From Reticulitermes speratus (Eukaryota; Arthropoda; Insecta; Blattodea; Rhinotermitidae), in contig JAJKFL010000042.1 in the NCBI GenBank assembly GCA_021186555.1, forward strand, positions 28,643,521-28,707,520: a stretch of 64,000 bases of DNA, written 5' to 3'. The position numbers and the translations under genes were made by a program. The notes beneath the pieces were generated by a model, which did not search any database, had not been told where the DNA came from, and saw only the letters and a program-made list of their open reading frames with translations. Positions 24,552 to 37,087 of the stretch are shown here, piece by piece (position 1 is the stretch's first letter; each line of letters opens with the position of its first letter).

Positions 24552-25020
24552 AGTTGCACCTCATGTGCAGGTCTGAATTATTACTAATTCTGGGTTGGAT
24601 AATTATCGCAGCGTAGATGAATGCATAGATAAACTTTTGTCACATTTTGGCCTAAAGCAGGCAAGATGCTCGCAGCCGGCAATGTGGTACAGGTACTATA
24701 CGAGTAAATGTCTGTAGAGTTTGCAAGGACGGACACACCAGTTTTCTTTGCAGCAAAAAGTCTTTATGTTATATTCGTTTTTAGCATGGTTAAAGCGAAC
24801 GTCTCTTCACTGAGGTTTCGGAAAATGAGCATTGGTGCAATTCGATTGAGTCCTGAGGTGGGGTCGCTGTCCATAGTTTGACAGACACAACCTTCCTCTC
24901 GCCCGTTAATTAACATCCTGCGCTTGCAGCAAGGCTCATCCGCTCACCTTATAGGGTGAGGCTGGTACATAGTCAGGGAGGGTTTCTGCCTCAATGTTGT
25001 TTTAATTTTGGTACACTCCT

Positions 25021-25068
25021 GTTGTTGTTGTTGTTGTTGTTGCCGCCGCCGTCGTCGTCGTCGTCGTT
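25021..25068. repeat. Compound trinucleotide repeat (GTT)n-(GCC)n-(GTC)n
   Basis: About seven GTT units, three CCG units and five to six GTC units in direct succession, with no other sequence between them. Confidence 0.95.
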
Positions 25069-25349
25069 AAATATTATATACTTTATTATATTGCACATTA
25101 TTACATTGGTATAGAGGTGGAGATGTCAACCTTCATGCGGGAGGTATCCTGGTCGAATCTGGGCAAGGAAAACGGATACTCTTACTAAGGGTTTTATCTG
25201 GTTTTCTTCATGTGTCCCACGCAAATTCCAGTAGAGTAGAACCACTTACCTCAATTAGGTCCCGACCGTTTCCTTATATACACTCTCCAGTTCATTATTC
25301 ACTTATAACTTATAACTTATTATCTCTACTACTGAAAATGACTTCAAAT

Positions 25350-25585
25350 ATATTACGGGCTGCATTTTTCAGGTTTCGATTCCTAGTTGAGAGGAGAGAT
25401 TTTCTCATCTCCAAAACGTCCAGACACCTCTGGTGTCCATTCAGCCTCCTAGTCAATGTGCACCGGGAGCTCTATCTCCGAGGGTAAAGCTGTCGCAACG
25501 CACAGCTGACCTCTTATCTCTATCTAGTGGCAAGGTTAAGAAGATTAGAGCTTTCCCTACATGCCTTTATAGCATGTATTGGGAC
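25350..25585 (+). repeat. SINE family 2
   Basis: It carries a decayed B box 'aggtttcgattcc', then 'tctccaaaacgtccagac', 'ggtgtccattcagcctcc' and 'agtggcaaggttaagaag', in the family 2 order. It ends near 'tttatagcatgtattggg'. Closely related to the copy at 57.3 kb in the 'ccaaaacgtc' segment. The short frames across it are incidental. Confidence 0.75.
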
Positions 25586-27047
25586 AGCTTGGCCTTCTTT
25601 ACTTTTACCGTTTTTGGAAAGTATGTTCACACTGGGACATTTCCCATTACAGGAATTGCACATACGTTCATCAAATAATGTGAGTTTCAAGGTGAAAAAT
25701 AATGAAAGTTATTCATGGCAATCACTGTCCTGTTATTTTCTGTCTTATTTTCCCTAACGTATGTTTTCAGACCTGTGTCATTTCAAAACCGGGATTGTAT
25801 TCATCTACCGTTTTTACTCGTATATTTTGATGACAGAGAAGGGGAAGTAGGAACGTTGAGTTAGATTTCCCCATATCTTTCACGCAGACTTTGACGAAAA
25901 CCCTCCAACTATTCTGTATTTATTGTTGCAGAATACGAAAACTTGCATGCACACTCCTACACATAAGAAAAAGAGGAAATAGACCTGGTTGTCGTACGAA
26001 AATGGAAACCAATTTAAAACTCAAACTCATAATAAAACCAAAAGCATGATAAATTTAGTAGATACATGCTATTAATCACTTAGTTTTATTTTTTTCTTGC
26101 TTTATATGGATGCGAAAACTTGTCCTGTAACTGTGTGGGAAGAGCAGAAATTAAGGTGTTGAAACAGAGTGTTGAGAATAATATATAGAACTCCGTGGCA
26201 TATATATGTCTTATAGTATTTTAGGTCCCTAAATATATTAAAATAGTTCTAGTGTGTAAGACGTCTAAAACAATAAATAATACCCTATGTCGTATGGATA
26301 AGGAAAGGTAAAGCAGGATGGAGAGTTGGAAATAACTTGAAGGAAAAATAATAAAAAAATTGATGATTGGGAAATAAGCAGCAAGCCGTAACAAAGAAGG
26401 CAAGGAGTCATAGGATACAAAATACACAATAGTTATTTTAGTTATGTTAATATTTGGTTTCCCAATTTTAATTCAGTTACAAAAGATAGCCCTTATTTCA
26501 TGTGTTAATTCAATTGCTGATCAGAATTTTCTTTTGTATGTTAGAATCTTAGTCTGTTAGTCACTTTATATTCTGAAAAACAGAATATTCATGAATTACA
26601 AAATATATTTAGCAACTTATTTTCTACTAACACTAATATTTGTACATATTTGTTTCATTTAATGAGAGGAGAAATTAATGACGATTTTAAGAGTCATTGT
26701 GTGAATTTACATGGACCTATGCTGTTGGGTTTTCTTCCCGGAATGTATTATCATGAGTCAGGTAGTCATATGGTGAACCTGCAAGATACCCAGTCAGTCG
26801 GTCTGTCAATCAGTCTCAGTCGGTAATGCGTTAAGCTGTGAGTCTGTCAGACACTCAGGCTGCCAGTCAACATATAGATGGACAGCTTTACCATCTTTCA
26901 CGGTGCCTGTGGTTGTGACATCTTTTAGGATTTTGGGTTGAAGCAGACGCTTCAGGGAAGGTGATGCCCCTAGCTGCATGGTGAAGAAATATTTCTACGT
27001 ATACGCTGAAGTGATTTTAAGGAGGAAGTGGGTTGTTTATATACGTG
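25586..27047. other. No gene recognised
   Basis: AT-rich. A plus-strand stretch at 26095-26190 can be forced into LLYGCEN...EIKVLKQSVENNI, faintly like the 'LYGCETW' region of LINE reverse transcriptases, but it is too weak to call. A small CAGT-rich low-complexity run lies at about 26790-26880. Confidence 0.45.
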
Positions 27048-28329
27048 GGACGTTCAAATTTAAACGATAATTTGTTTCTAAAAAATGTATTCACAACAAA
27101 ATGGAAATGTCTTACACACTACTTTTCAATGTAGTCCCTGTTTACTGCCATACACTTGTGTCAACGTTCTGGAAGCTTCTTAATTCCAGTTTCAAAGAAT
27201 GTTTTCGGTTGCTCGTGTATCCAAATTTGCACAGCTGCAATGACCTCATCATTATTCCGTAATCTCTTGCCTCCTCAGACCCCCTTCATTGGTCCAAACA
27301 AATAATAATCAGATGGAGCTAAGTCTGGACTGTACTGTAGATGAGGCAGGACATCCCACTTCAGTTTCAGTAGAGTTGCCATAAAGCTGCAGTGTGAGGA
27401 CGAACGTTGTCTTGGAGGAAGAAAACTGAATCCTGCCTTTTTCTTCGCTTTGAGCGAATTGCCGGCTTCACTTTTTCATTCAGGAGAGTTGAATAGTACT
27501 GCGCATTGATGATCTTTTGACCAGTGAGAAAGTCCAGGTGAATGATACCCTTGGAATCCCAAAACACAGTAGCCATGATCTTCCCAGCTGAAAAAATTGC
27601 TTTCGCTATTTTGGGGGTGGACAATGGGTGTGCTTGCACTGTTTTCTTGCTCTTCTTGATTCAGGTGTGAAGTAGTGGACCCAGGTCTCATCACAGGTCA
27701 CAACTGAGTCCAAATATTCGGCTCCTTCTCCTCGTATCGTTGCAAAAGTTGAGTAACGGCCACTAAACGTCTTTCCCTGTGCTCCGGTGACAGGAGCCGT
27801 GGGACCTAACTTGCGCTCACTTTACTGACTTTCAACTCGTTGTGCAGAATTTCTTCAACACTCCTTACACTAATTCCTACTTCCTGTAACAGTTCAAGAA
27901 CAGTTATGCGACGATTAGCCCGAATAATTTCACCAATTTTCAAAACGTTGTCTGGATTGACAGAAGTTCTTGGTCGCCTAGCGTGAGGTTCATTTTCAAC
28001 ACGGTCTCGTCCTTCTCGAAATGATTTCGCCCAACTGAACACCCTTGGCTGTGACAAACATTCATCCCCAAACTTTGCTTAAGCCTGGTGAAGATTTCAG
28101 AAGAAATAACACCTTCCTTCGTGATAAATTTGATAATTATACGCTGCGCAATACTGCTGGGTACTTCTTGCTCTTCCATCTTGATTGCGCCTGATGATTG
28201 AAGCGGAGAGGGATTCGACTAGTGCGGGTTGCAAGTTTAAACATGTTATAACTTGTCTGCGCAAGCACGTTCATACAAGTTGATTTGTGCTCATAAGGGA
28301 ACTAAATTCCCGTTTAAATTTGAACGGCC
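27048..28329 (-). mobile_element. Mariner-family DNA transposon, nearly full length
   Basis: Imperfect terminal inverted repeats: left 'ggacgttcaaatttaaacg' (27048 on) and right, reverse-complemented, 'ggccgttcaaatttaaacg' (from 28329). The right end is flanked by TA, the mariner target dinucleotide. The left flank reads TG, so the duplication has decayed or the end is misplaced by a base or two. The length of about 1.28 kb is typical. The enclosed transposase is on the minus strand and broken by frameshifts. Confidence 0.92.
27119..28179 (-). pseudogene. Mariner transposase, frameshifted
   Basis: The frame begins at an ATG (28179) with MEEQEVPSSIAQRIIIKF and a helix-turn-helix-like N-terminus. 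After a frameshift near 28060 it continues FSWAKSFREGRDRVENEPHA and RRPRTSVNPDNVLKIGEII (28040-27900), the linker before the catalytic core. The three acidic catalytic positions can be read: TCDETWVHYF (about 27690), FLQDNVRPHTA (about 27400) and SPDLAPSDYYLF (about 27310). The spacing between the last two fits the DD34D mariner pattern. The C-terminus ends with AVNRDYIEK and a stop at 27119-27121. At least three frameshifts (near 28060, 27640 and 27370) and in-frame stops prevent expression of a full protein. The total length of about 350 codons is normal for the family. Confidence 0.92.
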
Positions 28330-29913
28330 TATGTAATAACGTATTTCTGAATGCAGGGGTAGCACGCATCCGAAACGTCGAAATCAACCTAAAATCCCCC
28401 ATGATATAAAAATTCAAAAGATTGCCGTCTATTGCCATATAGATAATTTGTTAATCAGTCAGCGAATTAGGAAGTGTTCATTTTGTCATTAGATTGATTC
28501 GTGGACACAGCAGCACGAAATAGAGAACATCACAATCATCAGCAACGATCGGCAGAGTTACTTTCCATAGGTGGAACTGAATTAGTTGGTGCGGCATTAA
28601 GATTACGTGACGGCATTTTCTGCGCAATTATTAATTTTGAATTATAAACAATCACTCTGTAAATATTTGTATTCTAAACCCATATCCGGATATCACGTGG
28701 GGTAAACCGATAAAAATACTCGTACTTATCCCTCCACAGTATATTTGTCCGTCATCTTCGGAGGCAGAATGTCAATAAACAAGTGGTTTTCAACTATCGG
28801 TTCGCCAACAGAAGGAGATCCATGAAAACATTTATGTTGTTCTGAATACTGACGTACAGAATACTAGGAAAGTCTGAGATCCTCACGGCGGTGGCTATGA
28901 CTTTTACAGTCTTCTGGATTTGATATAAAGTTGTCTGTTTTGAAGCTACCAACATTTCTGGAAACACATCACCAACATTCACGGTAGAAGTGTGACAACC
29001 CACAGGACAGTGATCTTCAAAAGTTAGGAAAATTAAACCCCCCGGCTGCAACTGTAGATATATACATCAGTTCTCATGTCATTCGATGAAGGAAGAAGAA
29101 AGCGATCTTTAGCCTAGCGTTTTTGAAAACATGAAGGGAATAAAGTGAGGCTTTTATCCTCCCGGCTTAGGCCCGTACGCTGCCTGGGACGCAGAACCTT
29201 TTGGTACGTGATGAACAAGAAAAGAGTTTGCAAAGCCTCTGCTCTAAATCGAATGTCGGCAGTTTAATCGGTTTATTGACTGAACTACCGGCTCATTTCC
29301 TTGCAGAATGTAATACCAATTAAGAGAGCATGGGGCTGGGCCGAAATTTACTTTTCAGATTGTTTGACGTGAATCCTTCGAAGAGATTGTTTACGACTAT
29401 TTGTCTTCACTTAGTTTGGAAGTTTATCCATCAAGTAACTTGTTGACACGTTCATTAAAGTCTGTAAATAAGAGTCGTGTAATGAGATTCACTGTGGAAT
29501 TTTACAAATTAAATTTAGAAAGTATTTCACCGGGAAAATTGACAGCTTCAATAAAACTCCTCAACTGATCAACACTTGTACGTTATAACCTTTGAATCAT
29601 GCTAAGAAATTTCAATCTCACTGAACAGGCACACCATGAACTTGAAATATTTTCGAAAGATAAGCAGTGTATAAGCTGAAATGCCGACAGAAACGGAGCT
29701 AGCTCTTGTCTGCTTCATAAAGACAGATTTTTTCCGGCAGTGACTCTCACCTTACGTACCTATCCGTAACTATCAGATTGACTGCCTATTTGGGGACAGA
29801 ATAGTGACCGAATTTAAAATTGTAAGTTTTCGTAGACGGATGGTGTCTTCTAGTCTTTTTTAAATTAAATTTTAAAGTTATGAATAAACATCATGAACCT
29901 TCTGTGCATTTTA
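28330..29913. other. No gene recognised, one decayed module
   Basis: AT-rich. At 28880-29020 the phrases 'tcacggcggtggctatga' and 'acagtcttctggattt', then 'gaagctaccaacatttctgg', weakly match the module at 56.64 kb ('tcacggcggtgactatga'). Nothing protein-like is visible. Confidence 0.5.
28880..29020 (+). repeat. Decayed dispersed module, related to 56.6 kb
   Basis: 'cacggcggtggctatga' is nearly identical to 'cacggcggtgactatga' at about 56647, and both are followed by 'gtctt/gtctgttgtc' and later by 'aacattt(c)...gga'. The relationship is clear at the 5' side and weak after that. Confidence 0.5.
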
Positions 29914-30221
29914 GCCGGCACGTCTCGGTCGGTGTAGTGACTAGGCTAAGGGCTGGACGACTGAGTAATTGAGGTTGGATTCCCGTTAGGGTAAAGATAT
30001 GTTTCTTTTCTGCAAGGTAACGAGACTGGCTCTGGGGCCCACCCAGTTTCCTATTTCATGGGCTCCAGGGTCTCTTTCCTCGGATGCAAAGCATCCGCTG
30101 AGGCGTGAAGCTGGTCGTTCACTTCCATGTAGTACCAACGTTCGGAATGCCTGGGGCTATACCTCCACTCCCCATACGCCGTCATGGCTTGTTGCATAAT
30201 AAGCACAAGGGCAAATTTTAC
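29914..30221 (+). repeat. SINE family 2, subfamily with 'gagactggctctgggg'
   Basis: The head 'gtctcggtcggtgtagtgac' is followed by 'ggttggattcccgttag' (B-box region decayed), then 'acgagactggctctggggcc' and 'gcatccgctgaggcgtgaag', ending 'ccatacgccgtcatggc'. The copy at 44.8 kb has the same middle ('cagaccgactgtggggcccaa'), so this is a distinct subfamily of family 2. Confidence 0.8.
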
Positions 30222-30529
30222 TGTGTTCTATACCACTGCGAAGCGGTTGAACGAAGAAAGTAAACATAAAGTGCTAAATAATATACGATGGTTCTATCTG
30301 GTCCTGTGAAGGTGAACTGAATGGAAAAACGGAAAACAGGAACTTTGTAACATTTACCGTTTATTGAATATAATTTGCTATTAGAGCAGAATAAGTAAGG
30401 GGTAAGTAAACACTTTAGATAATTTTGATGTAAAATCATCTAAAGTAAGAAAATGAGATGATGATAATAATACAATACGTATTTGAGAAGACGTTTGTAT
30501 TGATGTGAACCGGACCGAACTGCCTCAAG

Positions 30530-30700
30530 ATCAGATTATTTGGAAGACCGCGAATGAGGTGGGAAAAATTTAGATTTTAGGCTTGCGACTAGGCTGTGAA
30601 GATAGGTTGATAGAACTGGTTCAGGATGATGTCCAATGGCGGGCTTGGATGTTAGCAGCGATGAATCTTGTGATTTTATCACCACGGTGTCAAGCACACC
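30530..30700 (+). pseudogene. RTE-type LINE relic, extreme C-terminus
   Basis: The plus strand reads a decayed LFGRPRMRWEKF-like phrase (30537-30575, with indels) followed by GLRLGCEDRLIELVQDDVQWRAWMLAAMNLVI (30570-30675). That corresponds to the conserved end of RTE-like LINE polyproteins, the 'AQDRxxWRAxVxAAMNLR' terminus. Only about 55 codons survive. Confidence 0.75.
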
Positions 30701-31749
30701 TTAGCACGACTTTCTTCATTCCCATAGACCTCCATTCTGATGATATAACAGCTGCCAAACCTTTACGCCTACTTCACCAGTATTAAAGAAATACGGAGTA
30801 CAGAATGACTACGAAACTGCTTACGAAGCTCCTTTGTTATAAATCGACAATACCTGAAGAAAGCTTGGCCGTCCCCGGAAACTTTAAGAATGGGTGCACA
30901 CATGCTAATAACGATCTACCCGGCTCAGCTGTCGAATTGAAGGTTATAAGGGACTTTTCCACCCGAGAAGAAACATGGATATATTGAATGGACATATATA
31001 TGCGCCTTCTAAGGAAAGGAAGAATAGGCGAGCGCTTTGTGTAAGAGAAGCTTTGAAACCTGTTCTGGTGTGAGAACCATCCCTCAGGTGTGGGCATAGA
31101 GGTCATACATGCAGGCAGGATGCTTGTTCCCAAGCTTACGGCCTCCGTCTGAGGCGCATGTGTTTTCATCAGCTTCCATGTTTTGTGCTCAATATCAGGA
31201 ATGGTTCACCGGTTATTTAAAGACTTTCTATAACTGCGTGAATCGTGTAGCGTTGAAGAGTAAGAAAACCATGAAAGAAGAATTGGTAAAGGTGAGGAAT
31301 TGGCCGTGGCTTACTCTAAGAAAGGAAACCATCACAACCTCTAAGGACTGAGTCAGTCGACGTAAAACCTGTGTCAGGATGACTGTGTCAGGACTGAGAT
31401 TTGAGCCCGAGAGGTCCCGAGTAAGACGCAGTGACAGAAGGGTCTTTTTAACTGCAGGTAGCAACGACTTCAGGGGTGGCAGTGTCTTTGCCTTAATCAT
31501 TTTGCCGCCTTTTCTGAAAATGACCAACATATGAAAATCTATTCTACAAACTTATTATCAACAAGAGGTAATCCATCCTGGCTTGTTCTGTCATCAGGGA
31601 TGTTGGTTTCTCCATCTTTCCTTTGGTCGACCTATCTCGATGTATATTTTATGTACACTAAGCTGGGAATTTGTGAATAGTTGTGCTGTCCAAATATTCC
31701 AACTGTGGTAGTCCTCGAGGATGTGGTCCTCGGCCTATGAGTTTTTAGG
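30701..31749. other. No gene recognised
   Basis: Open frames of 100 and 110 codons on the minus strand (31228-31530 and 30837-31169) have no family resemblance, and their composition looks like non-coding DNA. Nothing else stands out. Confidence 0.5.
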
Positions 31750-32310
31750 GGCTTTCGCAAAATTGCGAAAAGCGACTATTAGCTTCGTCATGTCTGTCTG
31801 TCTGTCTGTCTGTCCGTCTGCCCCTCTTCCTGTCCGCATGGAACAAGTGGCTTCCACTGGATGGATTTTCATAACATTGATATTTGAGCATTTTTCGAAA
31901 ATCTGTCGAGAAATTTCAAGTTTCATTAAAATATGACAAGAATAACGGGTATTTTACATGAACACGTTTGTTCATTTATGACAATATAACACTGAATTCT
32001 TCTTAGAATGCGAAATGTTTCAGACTATAGTTATAGAGGAAAATCAAAACACACTTTATGTCCAGTAACATTTTCCTGAAAATCGTGCCCTTTTTGAGAT
32101 AATGTGGAAAAATATGGTATAGACAAACAGGTTACAGAGCATAATATAATAGGGCGCATGCGCTTTACATGCCGGATAACTAAGGCAAGAACACAGACAC
32201 ATACTCATAATATTTAATACTTATTGCTTTTACGCGACTACAGTGGTTACGGAAACGCGCCCCAATATTACGTTTATACTTACATTGGCTGCCTTTCTAT
32301 TCGTTATTTC
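31750..32310 (+). repeat. Dispersed repeat family X, copy 1
   Basis: About 560 bp that matches 53390-53910 along nearly its whole length. Shared landmarks in order: 'aattgcgaaaagcgac', 'ttagcttcgtcatgtctgtc', 'tttcattaaaa', 'tgacaagaa', 'aaaatcaaaacacacttt', 'gagataatgtggaaaaa' and 'ggataactaaggc'. It includes a (TGTC)n tract at 31793-31822. No coding frame or terminal repeat that I can define. Class unknown. Confidence 0.8.
31793..31822. repeat. (TGTC)n microsatellite inside repeat family X
   Basis: About seven units of TGTC/CGTC. Shorter versions sit at the same place in the other two family X copies ('tgtctgtccgtccgtc' at 53.4 kb and 'tgtctgtccgtctg' at 62.9 kb), so the tract belongs to the family and has expanded here. 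Confidence 0.85.
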
Positions 32311-34144
32311 AACACCGTACTTTGAGGAAAGGTTGACTTTTCGTCAAAATCCGTTAAATGGTTAAAAGTGTAAGGGGAAAACCATAAGCCCGCAACACTG
32401 TTGTCTCATAAGTCGACATTCTTTTTGAGGCACAATATTTTGCTGAAAATGGGTATTGGTTTAATACCCGTATGGCTCTGTGTTTCTTGAGCACTGTATA
32501 CTGACGCTGGTTCAGCCGTGTTACAAACATGGTTCTCGCAGACTCCCCCGCCCTCTTGAGAGGGGAGTTAACAATTAAACCTCCTGGTCCCTAATGATAT
32601 GCAAGCGGCATACACTTCCACCCCGGCGCGCTGCCTGCATCGCAAGGAACACCCGGTCACGTGACCGCAGGCTATGCACCCGGAACGACAAGGACTTCGA
32701 TTTCATAATTCAGGATGAAGTAGGGGAACTGGACGGAAGAGGCCCCACACCTTCATTAAAAACCTCGTGCACACAGTATGCTTTACGCACGTGTGTCATA
32801 TAAAGGCTTGTCTGACATAAATTTTGTTCCTTTCCTTCCGTCCATTGCATCTTTAATCTCTAGAATTCTTTCCTTCTATTTTCATAAAACGATACAGTGG
32901 CAACTCCTGAAATGTCATCACTTCAGTTAAGTTTATTGAAGGTTATTTCTTCCAGACTGCACGGTGTCATAAACCAGCAGACCACAATATGAATCATATC
33001 ATAGGCGCAGTCCTATGTTGCTTATAGATTCAACTAGACAAGGCAAAAATAAAGCCTGTGTATTTTTAAGAATTCAAAGTATATGCTTTGGTGACCCCTG
33101 ACCTGAACGCTGTCAACACAACACATCTTGAAGAGATCAAATATTGTTACTGATTTCACCCTGATGTGAATTGTGATTGGTATTCTAGTGCGTCTTCGGT
33201 CCGTACCTTTGCTGGTCTCGACTTGTCAAGCTCAGGTCAGTCCCATTACATGTTAGTGATGTTTCACATGTTAAACCATTGTCAGAAGATTATAAGGCTC
33301 ATTGATGATGGAAGTCCTGGTACATATTAGTGATGTTTCACACATCAGTTAAATTCGTCTTGTGATTCCTTCACATTAGAGGCATACGGTGTTGGAACTC
33401 AAGGGTAATAACTTTCATTGCGGGACATTTCTGCTTTGAAATTCAGCTTCGAGGACTCAATAAATAGGCGCCATTCATTTCGATATTTTTTTTGGCCAAG
33501 GACTCCTACGTGAGAATGCACATTACTCCAGCATAATGAACCAGTTTCTGACGAGAAAAAAAAGTTATGTAGATCGTTCATGTCTGCTTGAGATATTAAA
33601 ATGAGACTCTGTCGATGAACAAGACTGTTCAAACGGTGGATCAACATCGTATTGATTTTCCTTCACCAAGCCATATTAAGCTCCGTTATTACATTTTATA
33701 AATGTAACTTGCTTCGTCGTCATTTACATTCCACGTTTCCAGTCGAGATTGTTTCGTCATAACTTCACTGTGTAAAATGGGCTATTGGACCGATTGTAAA
33801 TCTTCTCATTATACCGTATGTTTAGACTTTGCAGTGCGCCTAACTTATTTGTAATGCAGAAAAAACAGTCGGTTATGAAGTCTTCAGGCTGCCCCCATAC
33901 GAACCGAATATGAGAATGGTATTTGACTAGATCCATTCACCCAGCCTGTCAGGAACCTTTACCAACACAACACAGCGTATGTGAGGTGCTCACGTCTTGT
34001 CCTGATTCTCTGTCTTACAACTAAAATTAGGTTTGTGTTTTTTAAGTGGGTAAAATTTCGCGTTCAACCTTTAAAATTAAACCCACTGCACATATAAATT
34101 TCTGGATAGTTGACGGCATCCAGAGTTGCCCATGTGCTCGTTAT
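32311..34144. other. No gene recognised
   Basis: It includes a GC-richer patch at about 32610-32700 without recognisable coding potential. The phrase 'ttagtgatgtttcaca' occurs directly twice (33252-33267 and 33328-33343). Otherwise nothing. Confidence 0.5.
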
Positions 34145-34403
34145 ACAGGCATATGAGGCGAGTACGGTTATACCTCGACTCATCCGTAAACTCGGAACTA
34201 GATGGAGGTGAGTGGTTAAATTCACGACCCGACCGCTTTGTCCCCGGGGAAAGAGGTTCCGGTACCGATTGAATATGAGGCTTGGTGGGCCTCATAGCCG
34301 GTCTATAAGTTTTGAAGGAGAGAATTATCCTTTTTTACTTCCGGCAATCAAACCACAATTCCTCGGTTATGCAACCCGGTCTAGTCACTACACTGACTAT
34401 GCA
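34145..34403 (-). repeat. SINE family 2
   Basis: Plus-strand view: 'cggttatacctcgactcatc', 'ggaactagatggaggtgagt', 'gaggttccggtaccgattga' and 'cctcatagccggtctataag', ending 'gtctagtcactacactgac'. This is the complement of the family 2 layout, with the tRNA-like head at the right. Confidence 0.8.
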
Positions 34404-36918
34404 CTTAACGTGCAATTCTAGCACAGCCGCTCACACAAATTTTGGGCTACAAGTGACTATAAATTAGGAAAATTATGAATAAGGTACAGAAAATCAAATG
34501 AGTAAATGCTGAAAATTAAAGTCAACATATGAGTTGTTTCACAAAATTGAACAATTACTGGGCATGCAAGTAGTGGCAGAGTAGAACTAAGTGGCACACG
34601 TCTACACCCCCTTCCTCTTTTAATCCGAATCATAATTAATCTAAATTTTTGTATCACTCAAGCACTGCATGTGATAGAGAGGTTCTGTTTTAATGTTCGC
34701 ATTCAGCGTGGAAGAATACCTGTATACATGTGGATCACTTAGAAACATGTGTGACAATAAATTTAACAGAATATTTGGATGTGGAAATCATACACTAAAC
34801 AGAACACGAAATTGACGGCATTCTTGTTAAAGTGAATTCACATTGAGATTAACTCTTTTCGTTCTAAATTTTTCTTGTGAATTCCGACAGTCTGCTCCAA
34901 ATTAATTTTTTATAAAATCTCTGATCTTCAAGTTTAAGTCTCTGTGAGATGTGTTATTAATTTTAGCCTAATTTTTCAAATGTGAAATAGTGGACAATTT
35001 AACCTGTAAGATAGGTCCCGTGATATTTATTGATTTCGTTTGGATTTCGCATAAAATAAAACAGCCACGAAGGAATATTTCAAGCTTTAAAATACGGCAG
35101 TTACTGCACGTACACCTACATCTGCTTTAAGCTTATAAAACTCTGCATTCTGAACAAAGAGCGAAATTTCCCTAAACGGCGTTCAACGTTTAACTAACTA
35201 ACTCCATGAAGCAGAGTTCTTCTTGAGAAGCTAACAGATCTTCAGCTAGTCAAGAAATTTCCCGCATTTTGTGGAACCCGAAGGTTTATTACCGCAGTCA
35301 CAAGAGCCCGCCACCTGTCCCTATCAACCTGTTCAACGGTTAATATTTCTAATAGGAACGAAGTATTTCCTGTGAAGTAAAACTGTATTTTTAAACATTA
35401 TACAAATTCCTTTCATTCTTCTAAGGGTTAATAATCGTAAAATAAGACAGCAGTACCCGTACTAGGAAAGGAGCACCTACATAGAAAATAAACAATCTGT
35501 TTCAAAAGCTTAAATAAAATACAGTCATGCTTTCCGAGATGTTACTTGCGACTTACACTTTTGTTTCAGCATTTTGTTTATTGTTGATTATTACTGACAC
35601 TTGTAACTCAAATTTAGTAGTAATGTAAATCGTATTTGGCTGTTATGAGGCAGTGATAAAGGACGCACCAGTGGCCAAAATTGTTCAGGTCGTAAGGCAA
35701 TAACTTTATACTTAATCGGCTTTAATACTCTCATAGGAAGTCAGGTCATTATCGAGGCTTGTCAAATGAAGCAGTCGAAGAATCAGAGTAAATGCTTAAG
35801 TAAAGTTTTTTAATGGTCCGTCATGCCTTGTGAAACCACGTTTCCCAGCTTTTACATCTAATACTTCGTCTGTCCTAATTTCTTAAGAGAAGTTAGCCTA
35901 GGCCTAGGATTTGGAAAAAACTCTGGCGGAGTTGCGTTTCAACTTTCGTTTTCCATAAAGCCTAGGAAATATCTAGAACAGATGGAAGACTTTCTCCTTC
36001 TTTCTGTTTCTATTCTGCAAACAAAATTTGTAGGCATTCCTTGTATTACATGTTCATGTTACATATCTCAAATAGAAAAAAATTACCTAATGATACCAAA
36101 TATGTAATTATTCCTATTCAATATAACACGTTCCCATGCTTAAATGCATTATGCAGAGAACAAGTTACATGCAGTCTCTTAGTTTATTTATCCTAAGGAA
36201 TGATGAACAATCCCACCCTGGGTAATTATTTTTGGACCGTTGCCTTCTGAAGAGATTTATTTTTGTTCCGAAATCACCGAAAGCTGCAGCGGTCGCTAGA
36301 GAAAAGTGTGTTTTGCAATATAATCTCCATGTCAACACCAGGAATAATTTAAGGAAGTGTTATTCCTTACACGTAATTTTCCGTTGAGTTAATTAATTTA
36401 AAAAGGAGGTTGCTTCTGTCGGTTCCAGTATGTTCACCCGAATAATTCAAACAGCACGCACACACACACGTCTTTCAATCTAATTTAAAAGAAGAATTTT
36501 GAAATGGCTGTAGCTTCAGGTTGGACATGGTATGTTTCACGCTTCATTGGACAATTGTTCAACTTGGCGTGCATTCCCGTGACCCTTACGCTCTCTTTGA
36601 TGCACAGTGCTTAACAAATGGAAGGGCCTGGTGAACTTAAGGGTCAGATTTCCTCGAAACGAACACATAAGATGAAGAACTCATGATCCTATTAGTGGTC
36701 AATTGTAATCCCATTTAATATCGAGCACTTTGCTTAATTTATTTTCAATTTTAAAAATACCTGTATCCAGTGTTGCACTAGCCACACGCCAATAATGAGA
36801 AAGCGTTCACCTTTTCTTCTCTATACTACGTACTAATGATACTCTATGAATGCGACCTGAACCACTGACCAAAAGTGCGTATGACAGCTCTTTGTTTTTT
36901 AGGGTAATTTCGCCTAGG
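34404..36918. other. No gene recognised
   Basis: About 2.5 kb of AT-rich DNA holding only a family R fragment (35200-35335) and a short CA-rich run near 36455. No SINE head or transposon protein. Confidence 0.5.
35200..35335. repeat. Dispersed repeat family R, longest copy
   Basis: 'ctccatgaagcagagttctt', 'cttgagaagctaacag', 'agctagtcaagaaatttccc', 'tggaacccgaaggttta' and 'agagcccgccacctgtccc'. Fragments with the same phrases in the same order occur at 24.2 and 53.2 kb, and a weaker one at about 52.4 kb ('agctccatgcaacagagtcc'). Confidence 0.65.
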
Positions 36919-37087
36919 ATGTAAAGGTAAACACAGCCCGGCTACATGCCAAGCAGGTATGGAAGGGCGGCAGAGGTGTAACTCCTCCCATACTCGACCC
37001 CGGCGCTGGAAGGGGGTGGATATTCAGCCCTAAGCTCCGGCCGTTTTACCCCTGTGGAAGACATCCGGTACCCATCCACTAGGGGTT
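36919..37087 (-). repeat. SINE family 2, 5'-truncated
   Basis: It has the 3' tail on the minus strand ('gtaaaggtaaacacagcccg' seen on plus) and the body 'catactcgaccccggcgctg', but stops at 'ccggtacccatccactag', before the tRNA-like head. 5' truncation is the normal outcome of incomplete reverse transcription. Confidence 0.8.

Noticed and set aside
26090-26420. Possible LINE reverse transcriptase relic (LLYGCEN)
   Set aside because: Only one short phrase resembles the family. Surrounding sequence gives no supporting motif in any frame.
31228-31530. 100-codon minus-strand frame
   Set aside because: No family resemblance; a frame of this length is expected by chance in 64 kb.
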